A stretch of 27,937 bases of DNA from JBIOUF01 sp044866695 (GCA_044866695.1 JBIOUF010000007.1:1-27937); one strand, 5' to 3'. Positions 14,895 through 22,935 are shown, counted from the stretch's first letter. Notes: generated by a model from the letters alone, not told the origin. Program-made: numbers and translations.

Positions 14895-15995
14895 GTGGCC
14901 CCTCGCACCGACCAGCCCGACCCCGACGACGCCCGCAAGCCGGACTCCCCCGGTGACCTGACCAAGCCGTCGTGGATGTACGTCGCCCGCAAGACCGCGC
15001 GCGAGTTCTCCGACGACCAGTGCACCGACCTGGCCGCGGCGCTGACCTACTACAGCGTGCTCGCGCTGTTCCCCGCGATCATCGCGCTGCTGTCCCTGGT
15101 GGGCCTGGTCAGCGAGCCGAAGACGACGGTCGACACGCTGCTGCAGATCCTCTCCGACATCGGCGCGAAGTCGGCCGCGAACACGCTGGGGCCGACGCTG
15201 GAGCAGCTGGCGCAGTCGCAGGGGGCCGGGCTCGCATTCGTCATCGGCCTGGCCACCGCGCTCTGGTCGGCCTCCGGCTACGTCGGCGCGTTCGGCAGGG
15301 CGATGAACCGGATCTACGAGATCGAGGAGGGCCGGCCGTTCTGGAAGCTGCGCCCGCTGATGCTGGTGCTCACCGCCGTGACGGTGCTGCTGACCGCCCT
15401 CGTGGCGCTCGGTCTGGCGCTCTCGGGCAAGGCCGCCACGGCGGTCGGGAACGCCATCGGGGTGGGGTCCACGGCCGTCACGGTGTGGAACATCGCCAAG
15501 TGGCCGGTGCTTCTCGGCGTGGTCGTCCTCATCGTGGCGCTGCTCTACTACGTCACGCCCAACGTCAAGCAGCCGATGTTCCGCTGGATGAGCGTCGGCG
15601 CCTTCGTGGCCATCGTGGTCTGGGTCATCGCATCGGCCCTGTTCGGCTTCTACGTGTCGAACTTCTCCAGCTACAACAAGACCTACGGGTCGTTGGCCGG
15701 CGTCATCGTGTTCCTGCTCTGGCTCTGGCTGACCAACCTCGCGCTGCTCTTCGGCGCGGAGCTCGACGCCGAGCTCGAGCGCGGGCGGCAGCTGCAGGCC
15801 GGGATGCCGGCGGAGGAGACGCTCCAGCTGCCTCCGCGGGACACCCGCAAGATCGACAAGGCCGAGAAGAAGGAGCAGCAGGACATCGAGCGCGGCAGGC
15901 GCCTGCGGGAGAGCCGGGGCGACTCGGCCCGGCCCGACGAGAACAGCGACGAACGATCCTCCGCGGGCAGCCCTGGCGGAGGCAGGAAAGGGTGA
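14895..15995 (+). CDS. YihY/BrkB-family inner-membrane protein
   Basis: This 366-residue polytopic protein belongs to the YihY (formerly BrkB or ribonuclease BN) family, whose transport role is unresolved. Characteristic features are DLAAALTYYSVLALFP near residues 45-60, a central ATALWSASGYVGAFGRAMNRIYEIEEGRPFW region (about 117-152, of which the conserved part is SGYVGAFGRAMNRIYE), and the late motif YNKTYGSLAGVIVFLLWLWL near 257-276. About six membrane segments are visible. The C-terminus from about 310 is a charged, cytosolic Lys/Glu/Arg tail. The GTG start at 14895 lies 12 bp after the previous stop, and the next gene starts 2 bp after this stop, so the three genes are very likely co-transcribed. 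Confidence 0.9.
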   Translation: MAPRTDQPDPDDARKPDSPGDLTKPSWMYVARKTAREFSDDQCTDLAAALTYYSVLALFPAIIALLSLVGLVSEPKTTVDTLLQILSDIGAKSAANTLGPTLEQLAQSQGAGLAFVIGLATALWSASGYVGAFGRAMNRIYEIEEGRPFWKLRPLMLVLTAVTVLLTALVALGLALSGKAATAVGNAIGVGSTAVTVWNIAKWPVLLGVVVLIVALLYYVTPNVKQPMFRWMSVGAFVAIVVWVIASALFGFYVSNFSSYNKTYGSLAGVIVFLLWLWLTNLALLFGAELDAELERGRQLQAGMPAEETLQLPPRDTRKIDKAEKKEQQDIERGRRLRESRGDSARPDENSDERSSAGSPGGGRKG

Positions 15996-15997
15996 CG

Positions 15998-16294
15998 ATG
16001 GCCCGAGAACAGCAGGCCAGCACGTCGGCGAAGATTCTCTACCGCCCGGTGGGACTGGTCGGCAGTCTGGTCGCCGGCCTGCTCGCCGGCTGGGTGTTCG
16101 ACCAGGTCTGGAAGCACGCGACCCCGGGGCCGGAGGCCGACGCGCCGCAGCCGCTGCAGTCGGAGTACAGCCTGAAGGAGATCCTCCCGGCCGTCGCCGT
16201 CCAGGGCGCCATCTTCGCGGTCGTGCGGGCGCTGGTGAACCGCGGCGGTGCCCGGGCGTTCCAGCGTGCGACCGGGGACTGGCCGGGGGACTGA
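15998..16294 (+). CDS. DUF4235 small membrane protein
   Basis: This 98-residue protein is recognisable as a DUF4235 member: KILYRPVGLVGSLVAGLLAG near the start, FDQVWK shortly after, a short polar loop, then LPAVAVQGAIFAVVRALVNRGG and a terminal ATGDWPGD. Two hydrophobic helices are separated by an acidic loop, giving an integral membrane protein with both ends on one side. ATG at 15998 starts two bases after the YihY-like stop, with AGGAAAGGG as ribosome site; upstream in-frame codons overlap the previous gene and are not needed. No function is known for the family. Confidence 0.88.
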   Translation: MAREQQASTSAKILYRPVGLVGSLVAGLLAGWVFDQVWKHATPGPEADAPQPLQSEYSLKEILPAVAVQGAIFAVVRALVNRGGARAFQRATGDWPGD

Positions 16295-16343
16295 GCCCCG
16301 CCCCAGCGGGTACCCCATCGTCAGCCCGAGCCCAGGAGGAACC

Positions 16344-16844
16344 ATGTCGACCGACGCCATCGTGCTGCTCAAGAGCGACCACAAGGAGATCAAGAAGGTC
16401 TTCTCCGACTTCGAGAAGGCGGGGGAGGACGCGTACGCCGCCAAGGGCCGGCTGGTCGAGAAGATGATCGAGCTGCTCACGGTGCACACCTACGTCGAGA
16501 ACGAGGTGATGTACCCGCGGGTGCGCGAGCTGCTGCCCGACCTCGAGGACGACATCTTGGAGTCCTACGAGGAGCACCACGTCGCCGACGTGCTGGTGAT
16601 GGAGCTGGCCCAGATGTCGCCCGACGACGAGCGGTTCACCGCCAAGACCACCGTCCTCATCGAGAACGTGCGGCACCACATCGACGAGGAGGAGCAGGAG
16701 TGGTTCCCGCAGGTTCGCACCGGCCTCGGGCGCAAGAAGCTCCAGGAGCTCGGCGTCGACCTGCTCCAGGCCAAGAAGAAGGCGCCGCGCAGGCCGTCGG
16801 AGCCGGGCGCCCTGAAGAAGACCGTCGACGCGGTCCTCGCCTGA
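16344..16844 (+). CDS. Hemerythrin HHE-domain protein
   Basis: This 166-residue cytosolic four-helix protein has a non-haem di-iron hemerythrin-like site. Candidate ligands lie in order: His13 (SDHKEIKKVF), His48 and Glu52 (HTYVENEVMYP), His78/His79 (YEEHHVADV), and His111/His112 with Glu116 (HHIDEEEQEWFP). A Lys-rich tail follows from about 130. Proteins of this type sense or handle oxygen, NO or iron stress. ATG at 16344 is chosen because AGGAGGA lies five bases upstream; the frame is open further 5' but overlaps the DUF4235 gene. It sits 49 bp after that gene, probably the last member of the same stress-type run. Confidence 0.92.
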   Translation: MSTDAIVLLKSDHKEIKKVFSDFEKAGEDAYAAKGRLVEKMIELLTVHTYVENEVMYPRVRELLPDLEDDILESYEEHHVADVLVMELAQMSPDDERFTAKTTVLIENVRHHIDEEEQEWFPQVRTGLGRKKLQELGVDLLQAKKKAPRRPSEPGALKKTVDAVLA

Positions 16845-16849
16845 GCCGG

Positions 16850-16866
16850 CGGCCCTCGGGGGGCCG
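16850..16866. terminator. Short GC hairpin between convergent genes
   Basis: CGGCCC at 16850-16855 pairs with GGGCCG at 16861-16866 across a 5-base loop. It sits between the hemerythrin stop (16844) and the stop of the minus-strand hydratase (16872), where a bidirectional terminator is expected. No U-tract follows, which is common in actinobacteria. Confidence 0.4.
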
Positions 16867-16871
16867 GGAGG

Positions 16872-17687
16872 TCAGCGGCCCCGGAACTCCGGCTTCCGCC
16901 GCTCCAGGAAGGCCGAGACGGCCGCCGCGTGGTCGGCGGTGAGCCCGAGCCGGGCCTGCGCCGCGTGCTCCGCGGCGAGGGTGCCGGAGAAGTCGCGGGC
17001 GCTGCCCTCCCGGACCAGCCGCTTGCTCTCGGCGTACGCCGCGGTGGGCCCCGCCGCGAGCCGACCGGCCAGGTCCAGCGCGGTGGGCAGCACGTCGCTG
17101 GCGTCCACGACCCGCGCCGCCACCCCCCACCCCACCAGGTCGGCCGCGGTGAACGGGTCGGCGAGCAGCAGCAGCTCCATCGCCCGGCCGGCGCCCACCT
17201 CGGCGGCCAGCGTGGCGGACAGCCCCGAGTCGCAGGCCAGCCCGATCCCGGCGAAGGCGGTGCCCAGTGTCGCGGTGCCGGAGAACACCCGCAGGTCACA
17301 GGCGAGCGCGAAGCCCAGCCCGGCGCCTACGCAGGTGCCGTTGACGGCAGCCACCACCGGCTTGGCCATCGTGGCCAGCTCCTCGACCACCGGCGAGTAG
17401 TGCTCGGTCACCGTGTCGAAGGCGCGGGCCGGGTCCGCCCGGAGCGCCGCCGCGTGCTCGGCGAGGTCCTGCCCCACGCAGAAGGCGGTCCCCGCTCCGG
17501 TGAGCACCACCGCCCGCACCGCGTCGTCGGCGGCGACGCCGCGCAGGCGGTCGCGCAGCGCGACCTTGGTCGCCCGGTCCAGGGCGTTGCGACGGCCGGG
17601 ACGGTTGAGGGTCACGATGGCGACCCCGCCCTCGACGGTGTGGAGCACGGGTTGCTGCCCGGGTTGCTGCTCGGCTGGTGACTGCAT
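16872..17687 (-). CDS. Enoyl-CoA hydratase/isomerase family protein (PaaG-like)
   Basis: This 271-residue crotonase-fold protein acts on acyl-CoA substrates. GVAIVTLNRPGRRNALD near the N-terminus, VVLTGAGTAFCVGQDL (about 62-77) and VNGTCVGAGLGFALACDL (about 115-132) form the CoA site and oxyanion hole. The usual first catalytic Glu position (GGCEL in typical hydratases) is Phe here (GLGFAL). At the second position, GIGLACDSGLSATL supplies Asp instead of Glu, as in PaaG-type isomerases (IPDAGGT). An isomerase or ring-oxepin role is therefore more likely than simple hydration, but this is inference. GGGAGG lies just before the ATG at 17687. It is the last gene of a three-gene operon, 32 bp after the thioesterase. 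No other phenylacetate-pathway genes are visible in the window. Confidence 0.88.
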   Translation of the reverse strand: MQSPAEQQPGQQPVLHTVEGGVAIVTLNRPGRRNALDRATKVALRDRLRGVAADDAVRAVVLTGAGTAFCVGQDLAEHAAALRADPARAFDTVTEHYSPVVEELATMAKPVVAAVNGTCVGAGLGFALACDLRVFSGTATLGTAFAGIGLACDSGLSATLAAEVGAGRAMELLLLADPFTAADLVGWGVAARVVDASDVLPTALDLAGRLAAGPTAAYAESKRLVREGSARDFSGTLAAEHAAQARLGLTADHAAAVSAFLERRKPEFRGR

Positions 17688-17719
17688 CCGACCTCCCTGC
17701 TGGACAGACCTCTGACGGC

Positions 17720-18142
17720 TCACGGCTCGATCGGCCGGCCGAGGGAGCGGCTGCGGCCGCGCAGCTCCGCCACCGTGTCCCCGCCGGCCCGCACCGTGAC
17801 GTCGTACACCCCGGAGCGTCCCGCGACGGCCCGCTCCACCGCAGTCGCGACCAGCTCGTCGCCCGCGTGGGCGGCCCGCAGGAACGTCACGTCGAACCCG
17901 GCGGCGACGGTCACCGTCCCCCGGCTGTTGCAGGCGAACGCGAACGCGCTGTCGGCCAGCGAGGCGACCAGCCCACCGTGGGCGCGTCCCCAGCCGTTGA
18001 CCATGTCGGCGCGGACGGTCATCGCCAGCACCGCGCGCCCCGGCCCGACCTCGACGATCCGCATGCCGAGCGCCCGGCTGGCGGAGTCGCCGGCCCACAT
18101 GACGTCGGCGCACCGCCGTGCCAGCTCCTCGTCGGGGAGCAC
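17720..18142 (-). CDS. paaI: PaaI-like hotdog thioesterase
   Basis: This 140-residue hotdog-fold acyl-CoA thioesterase is of PaaI type, which in the phenylacetate pathway hydrolyses stalled ring-hydroxylated CoA intermediates. The N-terminal LARRCADVMWAGDSASRALG matches PaaI proteins; the HGG motif with His55 starts AHGGLVASLADSAFAFA, and Asp64 is the probable catalytic acid. The GTG start at 18142 lies six bases past the isomerase stop and gives the family's usual length; the ribosome site is poor, so translation is likely coupled. Longer open frames upstream overlap the isomerase gene and are rejected. Co-location with a PaaG-like protein supports a link to aromatic or branched acyl-CoA processing, but does not prove it. 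Confidence 0.85.
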   Translation of the reverse strand: MLPDEELARRCADVMWAGDSASRALGMRIVEVGPGRAVLAMTVRADMVNGWGRAHGGLVASLADSAFAFACNSRGTVTVAAGFDVTFLRAAHAGDELVATAVERAVAGRSGVYDVTVRAGGDTVAELRGRSRSLGRPIEP

Positions 18143-18147
18143 CTTGG

Positions 18148-18618
18148 TCAGATCTGGTCCAGCGGGACCAGGTGCCGTTCGGCCACCTGGCGTCCCTTGG
18201 CCACCCGCCGGGCGTACTTGGGATCGCCGGTGTCGAAGTCGGTGGTCATCCAGGTCTCCAGCACCGCCATGGCCAGCGCCGACCCGATGATCTTGCCGCC
18301 GATGCACAGCACGTTGCTGTCCGTGTGCGACCGGGCCAGGCCCGCGCAGAACGGGTCCTGGCACACCACCGCGTCCACCCCGCGCACGCGGTTCGCCACC
18401 ATCGCACTGCCGTAGCCCACGCCGTCCACCATCACCGCGCGGTCCACCTCGCCGCGGCCCACGGCCAGGGCCGCCGGGTAGGCATGGTCGACCAGGTCGC
18501 AGGCCGCCTCGCTGTCGGTGCCGAAGTCGACGGTCTGGTGCCCGTGTCCGGTCAGCCAGGCGTCCACCTCCCGCTTGAGCGCGAACCCGGCGTGGTCACT
18601 GGCGAGTGCGATCCTCAT
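18148..18618 (-). CDS. rpiB: RpiB/LacAB-family sugar-phosphate isomerase
   Basis: This 156-residue protein matches RpiB, which interconverts ribose 5-phosphate and ribulose 5-phosphate. The N-terminal IALASDHAGFALK holds the conserved Asp8-His9 pair; MVDGVGYGSAMVANRV (about 63-78) is the anion-hole loop; ARSHTDSNVLCIGG holds His98, the ring-opening His. The position of the E. coli catalytic Cys is Asp65 here, and the position of the mycobacterial catalytic Glu is Ser71. Sugar-phosphate isomerases acting on tetrose or other phosphates are a possible alternative. It is the first gene of an operon with the PaaI and hydratase genes and diverges from the CorA-like gene. Confidence 0.85.
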   Translation of the reverse strand: MRIALASDHAGFALKREVDAWLTGHGHQTVDFGTDSEAACDLVDHAYPAALAVGRGEVDRAVMVDGVGYGSAMVANRVRGVDAVVCQDPFCAGLARSHTDSNVLCIGGKIIGSALAMAVLETWMTTDFDTGDPKYARRVAKGRQVAERHLVPLDQI

Positions 18619-18727
18619 GGGTCGAATCTGGCACCTCCGGGAGCCATGGGCCAGAGCCTCGCCGTGGTCGAGGAGGGCGAGCCCGGGAGATTGCCGCGAG
18701 GCGGGGGGCGCTGTCACGCTGGCCCTC

Positions 18728-19708
18728 GTGCAGGTCCGCTTCGTCGACGCCCTCGGGGCACACCTGCGCGAGCCCGACGACGTGGTCGAGATGTTCGCCC
18801 ACGACGACGGGTTCTTCTGGATCGACGTCGCCGAGCTCGACGACGACAGCAGAGCCGTGCTGCAGGGTCTGGGCTGTCACCCGCGGGTGGTGGAGGCGTG
18901 CGGCCAGCGCAACCTGGTGCCCACCGTCCACGGGTACGACGACCACGTGTTCGTCACGACGCAGTCGCCGTTCCTCGGCGTGGCCGGCCACGTGCACCTG
19001 CTCGAGCTCGACCAGGTCATCGCCCAGCGCTACCTGGTGACCGTGCACGGACCGCTCAACCCCGACATCGACCCGGCGCTGGCCCTGGTGGAGACCGAGG
19101 CCGTGCTGGCCCGGATCGAGGGCGGCCGGTTCCGGCCCAGGTCGCCGGCCGAGCTCTCCTACGCGATCACCTCCGCGGTGGCCCGCCGGCAGAGCGCGGT
19201 GATCCAGGACGTGTCCCAGAAGCTGCCGGGCCTTGAGCGGCAGGTGATGGAGTCCCAGCTGCGCGACCCCGAGGTGCTGCTCGAGACGATGTTCCTGATC
19301 CGGCACGAGCTGCTCACCACCCGGACCATGGCCGCGCAGTGCAACGACATCTGGCTGCGGATGGCGACGATCCGGCGGCTGGCCGACGACGAGGACGACC
19401 GCTTCGCCCGGGACCTCGCCGACCAGTTCGACCGGGTGCGGTCGCTGGCCGACGGCGAGTCGCACTTCCTGTTCGGCGTGATCGAGCTGTACCAGACCAA
19501 GGTGCACACGAAGATGACCGTGGCCATGGAGCGCCTGGCGGTGATCGCCGCGGTGACCCTGCCGGTCACCGCGATCGCCTCGATCTACGGCATGAACGTG
19601 ATCGTGAGCGGCTCCACCCACTACGTCGAGCTCGGCTTCGTCCTGCTGGTCATGCTGGCGATCAGCCTGCTCCTGCTGCGCTGGGCCCATCGCCAGGGCT
19701 GGTGGTGA
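18728..19708 (+). CDS. corA: CorA-family magnesium/divalent cation transporter
   Basis: This 326-residue homologue of CorA, a pentameric inner-membrane channel for Mg2+ or Co2+, has a large N-terminal cytoplasmic domain (about 1-265), rich in acidic and helical segments, including FVTTQSPFLG and the long stalk helix region VIQDVSQKLPGLERQVME. Two C-terminal membrane helices follow, the first ending in the signature Gly-Met-Asn (YGMNVI, GMN at 288-290), the second ending RWAHRQGWW. The usual acidic Glu of the loop after GMN (as in MPE) is not obvious: the loop reads VIVSGSTHYVELG. GTG at 18728 gives the normal length; the frame is open upstream into the divergent isomerase gene, which argues against an earlier start. 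Confidence 0.9.
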   Translation: MQVRFVDALGAHLREPDDVVEMFAHDDGFFWIDVAELDDDSRAVLQGLGCHPRVVEACGQRNLVPTVHGYDDHVFVTTQSPFLGVAGHVHLLELDQVIAQRYLVTVHGPLNPDIDPALALVETEAVLARIEGGRFRPRSPAELSYAITSAVARRQSAVIQDVSQKLPGLERQVMESQLRDPEVLLETMFLIRHELLTTRTMAAQCNDIWLRMATIRRLADDEDDRFARDLADQFDRVRSLADGESHFLFGVIELYQTKVHTKMTVAMERLAVIAAVTLPVTAIASIYGMNVIVSGSTHYVELGFVLLVMLAISLLLLRWAHRQGWW

Positions 19709-19740
19709 GACGAAGTCCGCAAACCCCTTCCCTCCCGGCC

Positions 19741-19765
19741 TACCGACGGGTATTACTGGTGGGTA
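19741..19765. promoter_or_regulatory. Tandem TAC-N5/6-GGTA palindrome-like operator
   Basis: TACCGACGGGTA (19741-19752) and TACTGGTGGGTA (19754-19765) are two 12-bp copies offset by 13 bp, each with TAC and GTA ends in inverted orientation. They lie 29 bp before the acyl-CoA dehydrogenase start. Two dyads on nearly one face of the helix look like the site of a TetR- or GntR-type fatty-acid regulator. The regulator is not identified. Confidence 0.55.
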
Positions 19766-19793
19766 GCAACCCGAGAGCCCCCGGAGGAAGCCC

Positions 19794-21803
19794 GTGAGCA
19801 CCGACATCCACCCGAGCGAGGTCCGTTCCGAGGACGGCCGGGTCGACACCGCCCCGCCCGTCACCGGTTCGTCCGCGCAGCGCACCGACGTCAGCGAGCG
19901 GGAGGCCCGCGAGGTCGCCGAGGCGGCCCGCGACACGACCTGGACCCGGCCCAGCTTCGCCAAGGAGCTCTACCTCGGCCGGTTCGACCTCGCGCTGGTC
20001 CACCCGCACCCGCGTGGGTCCGCCGACGACGTGGCCCGCGGCGAGGCGTTCCTGGCCGAGATGCGCCGGGTCTGCGAGAGCATCGACGGCCAGCGGATCG
20101 AGCGCGAGTCGGTGGTCCAGGACGAGGACGTGGCCGCCCTTGCCGCCATCGGCGCGTTCGGCATGAAGATCCCCCAGGAGTACGGCGGCCTCGGCCTCAG
20201 CATGGCCTACTACGGCCGGGCCCTGATGCTCGCCGGGTCGGTGCACGCCAGCCTCGGCGCGCTGCTGTCGGCGCACCAGTCGATCGGCGTGCCGGAGCCG
20301 GTGAAGACGTTCGGCACCGAGGAGCAGAAGAAGCGGTTCCTGCCGCGCTGCGCGAAGGGCGCCGTCACCGCGTTCCTGCTCACCGAGCCCGACGTCGGGT
20401 CCGACCCGGCCCGGCTGTCGTGCACCGCGCGGCTGACCGACGACGGGTCGGCGTACGTCCTCGACGGAGTCAAGCTGTGGACCACCAACGGCGTGGTGGC
20501 CGAGCTGGTCGTGGTGATGGCCACGGTGCTGCCGCACGACGGCGGCAAGGGCGGCATCTCCGCGTTCGTGGTGGAGGCCGGCTCCGAGGGCGTCACCGTG
20601 GAGAACCGCAACCACTTCATGGGCCTGAAGGGCATCGAGAACGGCGTGACCCGGTTCGACTCCGTGCGGGTCCCGGTGGAGAACCGGCTCGGCCGCGAGG
20701 GCCAGGGGCTCAAGATCGCGCTGGCCACCTTGAACACCGGCCGGCTGTCCATCCCGGCGATGTGCGCGGGAGCCGGCAAGTGGTCGCTGAAGATGGCCCG
20801 CGAGTGGGCCGGCGAGCGGGTGCAGTGGGGCCGGCCGGTCGGCAGGCACGAGGCGGTCGCGGAGAAGATCGCGTTCATCGCCGCCACCACGTTCGCCCTC
20901 GAGGCCGTGGTCGACCTCTCGTCCCAGATGGCCGACGCCGGCAGCAAGGACATCCGCATCGAGGCGGCGCTGGCCAAGCTCTGGTGCAGCGAGATGGCGT
21001 GTGAGATCTCCGATGAGCTGATCCAGATCCTCGGCGGCCGGGGCTACGAGACCGCGGCGTCGAAGGCGGCCCGTGGCGAGCGCGCGGTCCCTGCCGAGCA
21101 GGTGATGCGCGACCTGCGGATCAACCGGATCTTCGAGGGCTCCACCGAGATCATGCACCTGCTGATCGCCCGTGAGGCCATGGACACCCACCTCGCCGCG
21201 GCCGGCGACCTCGCCGACGTCGACGCGGACCTCGGCCGCAAGGCCAAGGCCGCGGTCAAGGCCAGCGGCTTCTACGCCAGGTGGTTCCCCAAGCTGGTGG
21301 CCGGGCAGGGCACCAAGCCGACGTCGTACTCCGAGTTCGGGGCGCTGGCCAAGCACCTGCGCTTCGTCGAGCGGTCGTCGCGCAAGCTGGCCCGGCAGGT
21401 GTTCTTCGGGATGTCGCGGTGGCAGGCCAAGATGGAGTACCGCCAGGTGTTCCTCGGCCGTGTCGTCGACATCGGCGCGGAGCTGTTCGCCATGGCGGCG
21501 GCGTGCTCCCGCGCCGAGATGATCCGCACCGACGACCCGGCGCAGGGCGAGGCCGCGTTCGCGCTCGCCGATGCGTTCTGCGCCCAGTCCCGGGTCCGGG
21601 TGGAGGAGCTGTTCGGGCGCCTCTGGGGCGGCACCGACGACAGCGACCGCGCGCTCGCCAAGCGGGTGCTCGGCGGCGAGCTCACCTGGCTGGAGGAGGG
21701 GGTCCTGGACCAGTCCGAGGGCACCGGTCCGTGGATCGCCTCGTGGGAGCCCGGTCCCAGCAAGGCCGAGAACGTCTGGCGCCCGTACGGCTCTGGGGCG
21801 TAG
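19794..21803 (+). CDS. Long-form acyl-CoA dehydrogenase (VLCAD-like layout)
   Basis: This 669-residue flavoenzyme introduces the alpha-beta double bond into acyl-CoA in beta-oxidation. An N-terminal extension (about 1-75) precedes the ACAD core: helical domain with GAFGMKIPQEYGGLGLS (about 120-137), the FAD/substrate motif FLLTEPDVGSDP (about 193-204), LWTTNGVVAELVVVMA, then the C-terminal helical domain with ILGGRGYE and FEGSTEIM, whose Glu448 is the expected catalytic base. A further ~200 residues follow, as in very-long-chain and ACAD9-type enzymes, whose extra domain favours membrane binding. GGAGG sits six bases before the GTG start. It is a single-gene unit with a tandem operator-like motif upstream, converging on the phosphatase gene 16 bp beyond. 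Chain-length preference is inferred from layout only. Confidence 0.92.
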   Translation: MSTDIHPSEVRSEDGRVDTAPPVTGSSAQRTDVSEREAREVAEAARDTTWTRPSFAKELYLGRFDLALVHPHPRGSADDVARGEAFLAEMRRVCESIDGQRIERESVVQDEDVAALAAIGAFGMKIPQEYGGLGLSMAYYGRALMLAGSVHASLGALLSAHQSIGVPEPVKTFGTEEQKKRFLPRCAKGAVTAFLLTEPDVGSDPARLSCTARLTDDGSAYVLDGVKLWTTNGVVAELVVVMATVLPHDGGKGGISAFVVEAGSEGVTVENRNHFMGLKGIENGVTRFDSVRVPVENRLGREGQGLKIALATLNTGRLSIPAMCAGAGKWSLKMAREWAGERVQWGRPVGRHEAVAEKIAFIAATTFALEAVVDLSSQMADAGSKDIRIEAALAKLWCSEMACEISDELIQILGGRGYETAASKAARGERAVPAEQVMRDLRINRIFEGSTEIMHLLIAREAMDTHLAAAGDLADVDADLGRKAKAAVKASGFYARWFPKLVAGQGTKPTSYSEFGALAKHLRFVERSSRKLARQVFFGMSRWQAKMEYRQVFLGRVVDIGAELFAMAAACSRAEMIRTDDPAQGEAAFALADAFCAQSRVRVEELFGRLWGGTDDSDRALAKRVLGGELTWLEEGVLDQSEGTGPWIASWEPGPSKAENVWRPYGSGA

Positions 21804-21819
21804 CCCGCCGTCCCGCGCG

Positions 21820-22935
21820 CTAGCGATGGCCCACCGTCGAGCCGGCCTCGGCGGTGGGCCCGGCGGCCGGCTCGGCGACCGCGACGTTCTCCAGCAGGAG
21901 CACCGCGAGGTCGTCGGTGAGCCGTCCGTGCGGCACGTGGCGGCGCAGTGCGTCGAGGACCGCGTCCAGCGCCTCGTCCACGGTCCCCGAGGTCACCAGC
22001 GGCGCCAGGCCGGCGACGTCGAGGAACTCGCCGCGCTCGTCGCGGGCCTCGCTGAGGCCGTCGGTGTACATCAGCAGCCGGTCCCCGGGCCGCCACGGCA
22101 CCGTCAGCGCGGCGTAGCGGTCGGAGAACAGCCCCAGCGGCAGCCCCGGTGGCGGCTCCAGCAGCACCGGGGGGCCGTCGGCGCGCACCAGCAGGGCCGG
22201 CGGATGACCCCCGCTGACCAAGGTGAGCGCGCCAGGCGTGGTGGTGTCGACCAGCAGGCAGGTGACGAACTCCTCCTCGTGGAAGAACGGCGCCAGGTAG
22301 CCGCTCATCTCGCGGGCCGCGTCGGGCAGGGTCTCCTGGGTCGCCGCGGACTGCCGGAACGCCCGGATCACCCGTGCCGCGTGCTCGACCGCGCCGATGC
22401 CCTTCCCGCGCACGTCTCCCACCAGGAACCGGACGTGTGCCGCTGAGTGGTAGCAGTCGTAGAGGTCGCCTCCGACCACGGTGTCCTCGGCGGCCGAGAC
22501 GTAGCGGGTGGCCAGCGCCACCTTGTCCACGACGGCGGGCAAGGTGGGCAGGATGGTCCGCTGGGCCACCTCGGCGATCATCGCCATCCGGGCGAACCTG
22601 CCCTCCCGGCGGACCCGGACCGCCGACACGACGACCGAGCCGGCACAGATGAGCAGGACGTCCAGCAGCCGGACGGCCTGCTGGGTGGTGCCCCAGGTGT
22701 GGTTCCACGACCCGGACGCGACGGCGAAGGCGAAGGCCGTCACGGCGAAGCCCGCGGTCGGCAACGGCGGCAGCGTCGTACAGGCGATCAGCGGAGCGAG
22801 CGCGAACAGGTCGGTGAGCACGAGCGTCGGCCGGGGCGTGGACGCGTCGAGGACCACGACGAGGACCAGCCAGGCCGCCGCGGCGGCCGCTCCGAGAAGC
22901 TGCCTGCGTCTCTCCGTCGGCCGATCGCCGGACAT
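21820..22935 (-). CDS. Membrane-bound SpoIIE/PP2C-type serine phosphatase
   Basis: This 371-residue protein has about four membrane helices (roughly 14-110), a short linker helix (MIAEVAQRTILP), and a PPM/SpoIIE phosphatase domain (about 135-350). Metal-binding residues are visible in VGGDLYDC (near 153-158), VGDVRGKG (near 170-177), MYTDGLSEAR (near 290-298) and LTDDLAVLLL (near 339-348). Proteins of this layout are related to RsbU/RsbP and usually dephosphorylate an anti-sigma-factor antagonist in stress signalling. There is no GAF, PAS or HAMP domain; the membrane part may be the sensor. No antagonist or anti-sigma gene is adjacent, so the partner is unknown. The ATG at 22935 gives the basic pre-helix residues MSGDRPTERRR. 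Confidence 0.9.
   Translation of the reverse strand: MSGDRPTERRRQLLGAAAAAAWLVLVVVLDASTPRPTLVLTDLFALAPLIACTTLPPLPTAGFAVTAFAFAVASGSWNHTWGTTQQAVRLLDVLLICAGSVVVSAVRVRREGRFARMAMIAEVAQRTILPTLPAVVDKVALATRYVSAAEDTVVGGDLYDCYHSAAHVRFLVGDVRGKGIGAVEHAARVIRAFRQSAATQETLPDAAREMSGYLAPFFHEEEFVTCLLVDTTTPGALTLVSGGHPPALLVRADGPPVLLEPPPGLPLGLFSDRYAALTVPWRPGDRLLMYTDGLSEARDERGEFLDVAGLAPLVTSGTVDEALDAVLDALRRHVPHGRLTDDLAVLLLENVAVAEPAAGPTAEAGSTVGHR

Noticed and set aside
16248..16343. Longer N-terminus for the hemerythrin protein
   Set aside because: It overlaps the DUF4235 gene, lacks a ribosome site and adds low-complexity residues; ATG 16344 has AGGAGGA.
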